This document shows positions 5,749 through 7,373 of a stretch of DNA of 7,373 bases, piece after piece. Under the pieces are notes generated by a model. That model saw only the letters and a list, made by a program, of their open reading frames with translations, had not been told where the DNA came from and did not search any database. Position 1 is the stretch's first letter, and each line of letters starts with the position of its first letter. This DNA comes from Firmicutes bacterium UBA1426 (GTDB lineage Bacteria > Bacillota > Clostridia > Peptostreptococcales > Anaerovoracaceae), in the NCBI GenBank assembly GCA_002329675.1, contig DCUA01000150.1:1-7373 (forward strand), written 5' to 3'. Position numbers and translations under genes: made by a program.

Positions 5749-7373
5749 ATGTATGAAAAACTGCCGGAAACGCTGAAGTCCGGAGCCGGGTTTCTGCTGT
5801 GGAGATATGAAACGAGGAACGGCAGACCCACCAAGGTACCGTACAGGATTAGCGGAGTCAGAGCGGACGCTACCAACCGCAGCCATTTTTCAGCCTTTGA
5901 GGCCGTAAAGCTTGTGTTTGACAAAGGCGGATATGACGGCATCGGTATATTCGTTGAACCCAGGTTCTCCGCCATCGACATCGATGACTGTGTGACGGAC
6001 AGCGGATTCACTGAACTCGCGGATGACATCATCAGCCGTATGGACTCCTATACGGAGTACAGTCCTTCAGGCAAAGGCATCCGCATCCTCATAGACACCA
6101 CGGACGCTGTCTTCGACAAAGCAAAATACTATGTAAATAACCGCAAGATCCATGTCGAGGCCTATACGGAGAAGAAATATGTGTCGGCTACCGGAAACGT
6201 CATCCGTGAAACACCGATCCGTAAATGCGGAGAAGACTTCGTGGCATTTCTGGAGAGCTATATGCTCAAGCCGGAGCGGAAGAAACCGAAAGTCACACCA
6301 CCCGGAAGTTTCCTCTCGGACGCTGCCGTCATAGACCTTGCCATGTCCGCCGCCAACAGCGAAAAGTTCCGAAAGCTGTGGAACGGTGACACCACCGGGT
6401 ACGCATCCCAAAGTGAAGCCGAACTCGCCCTCTGCTCCATCCTCGCGTTCTACTGCGGAGGTGATGATGAGCAGATGGACAGGCTCATGAGATCAAGCGA
6501 TCTCTGCCGGGAGAAATGGGATCGTGAAGACTACAGCCGAAGGACGATAGAAAAGGCTATCTCCGGTACTACGGAGTTCTACAAACCGATCGCCGTCACA
6601 ATGGCAAGCCAGGACTTCAACGATGTCGCTCAGAAGCTTGTCAGCCTGAATGTAATTGGAAGCAAGCGGTACACCGGGAACGATATCGGATTCGGCAGAC
6701 TCTTCGCCGATGTATTCAGAGATGTAGCGAGGTTCGTGTCGGAGCGTAAGAAATGGTTCGTCTTTGACGGTACACGCTGGGTGGCGGATACCGCCGGACT
6801 TCTCGTGACGGAACTCGGCAAAGACCTGGCGGATGCTCTTCTCATATACGCATCCACGGTTCATGACGAAGAGAAGCGTTCTCTGATCCTTGCCTGGTGC
6901 AAGAAATGGGTGCAGCGAAGACTCCGGGATGTGTATATCCGTGAGGCGCAGAGCGTGTATCCCTTGTCGGTGACCGTCTTTGACAGAGACGAGTACCTTT
7001 TCAACTGCTCCAACTGCACCGTGGATATCCGTACCGGAAAACCGCACGGGCATACCCCGGAGGACTACATCACCAAAATTAGCCCGGTAAGATTTGAACC
7101 GGACGCAAATTATCCCCGCTGGGACAGCTTTCTGAAGGAGATCATGTCCGGTGATGAAGATAAGCTGCGATACCTTCAGAAGACCCTCGGCTACGGTCTT
7201 ACCGCCAACACACGCTTTGAGTGTATGTTCTTCTACTACGGAGAGACCACCAGAAACGGCAAAGGTACCCTTGTGGAGAGCGTCCTCTCGGTCATGGGTG
7301 ACTACGGTATCACCGTCCGTCCGGAAACGATCATGCAGAAGAACAATCAGAGCAGCCACTCGCCAAGCGAGGA
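5749..7373 (+). CDS. Phage/plasmid-type primase-helicase (AEP primase, HBD, D5/SF3), 3' end outside window
   Basis: The frame is open from ATG 5749 to the window end (541 complete codons, no stop), so the C-terminus is missing. Residues ~1-170 resemble an archaeo-eukaryotic primase/primpol: DIDDC (77-81) as the metal-binding motif, SPSGKGIRI (105-113), and VEAYTEKKYVSATG (136-149). Residues ~190-272 match the helix-bundle domain of NrS-1-like polymerases (YASQSEAELALC, MDRLMRSSDLCREKW, TIEKAI). Residues ~325-495 fit the D5 N-terminal region before a superfamily 3 helicase, and the Walker A motif GETTRNGKGT is at 498-507; Walker B and the arginine finger lie beyond the edge. Such proteins prime and unwind DNA at the origin of phages, plasmids and integrative elements. 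It follows the sigma-like gene by 32 nt, and its composition is more GC-rich than the R-M operon. Family call secure; type of element unknown. Confidence 0.93.
   Translation, partial: MYEKLPETLKSGAGFLLWRYETRNGRPTKVPYRISGVRADATNRSHFSAFEAVKLVFDKGGYDGIGIFVEPRFSAIDIDDCVTDSGFTELADDIISRMDSYTEYSPSGKGIRILIDTTDAVFDKAKYYVNNRKIHVEAYTEKKYVSATGNVIRETPIRKCGEDFVAFLESYMLKPERKKPKVTPPGSFLSDAAVIDLAMSAANSEKFRKLWNGDTTGYASQSEAELALCSILAFYCGGDDEQMDRLMRSSDLCREKWDREDYSRRTIEKAISGTTEFYKPIAVTMASQDFNDVAQKLVSLNVIGSKRYTGNDIGFGRLFADVFRDVARFVSERKKWFVFDGTRWVADTAGLLVTELGKDLADALLIYASTVHDEEKRSLILAWCKKWVQRRLRDVYIREAQSVYPLSVTVFDRDEYLFNCSNCTVDIRTGKPHGHTPEDYITKISPVRFEPDANYPRWDSFLKEIMSGDEDKLRYLQKTLGYGLTANTRFECMFFYYGETTRNGKGTLVESVLSVMGDYGITVRPETIMQKNNQSSHSPSE

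Noticed and set aside
5526..6032. A 168-codon minus-strand open frame across the sigma-like and primase genes
   Set aside because: It overlaps two well supported plus-strand genes, is low in recognisable motifs and reads as a shadow frame.
6493..7359. A 288-codon open frame on the minus strand
   Set aside because: It lies antisense to the primase-helicase, whose plus-strand frame has clear motifs and a strong RBS. The minus-strand product resembles no family and has no good RBS.

Overview
The window looks like part of an accessory or mobile region of a low-to-medium GC Firmicute, most likely a gut Clostridium-type bacterium (class Clostridia). This is inferred from strong AGGAGG-type ribosome binding sites, tightly overlapping genes, the style of the sigma-like regulator and phage-type primase, and a visible composition break. 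No rRNA, tRNA or CRISPR array is visible, and nothing fixes the genus.

Left part (about 107-4880, minus strand, AT-rich): a compact five-gene restriction-modification operon transcribed leftward. In transcription order it holds a 71-aa XRE/Cro-type regulator, two related DNA cytosine-5 methyltransferases (348 and 361 aa), a 500-aa protein with a PD-(D/E)XK-like signature that is probably the cognate endonuclease, and a 296-aa Mrr-type endonuclease. All junctions are overlaps of 4, 4 and 17 nt or a gap of 11 nt. Ahead of the operon are an extended -10 promoter and a perfect 7+5+7 inverted repeat that covers it, suggesting autoregulation. Two C5 methyltransferases that differ in the target-recognition region suggest an asymmetric recognition site, one enzyme per strand. 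The far left edge (about 3-73) carries imperfect 23-bp direct repeats resembling the end of an IS21-type insertion sequence.

Middle (about 4880-5248): non-coding. It starts with a strong hairpin terminator with A and T runs on its two sides, which separates the two transcription units. A roughly 250-nt leader follows, with repeated CTGACA and GGAGAT words, complementary segments that could form a three-way junction, and a C(UUCG)G hairpin that buries the ribosome binding site of the next gene.

Right part (5249-7373, plus strand, more GC-rich): a small sigma-70 region-4-like DNA-binding protein (GTG start) followed by a large phage/plasmid-type primase-helicase with archaeo-eukaryotic primase, NrS-1-like helix-bundle and D5/SF3 helicase parts. 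The primase runs off the window. This is the replication module of a prophage, ICE or IME, and the R-M operon is probably its cargo or a neighbouring insertion.

The best candidates for something undescribed are the structured leader before the sigma-like gene and the pairing of a twin-C5 R-M system with an Mrr nuclease in one operon.
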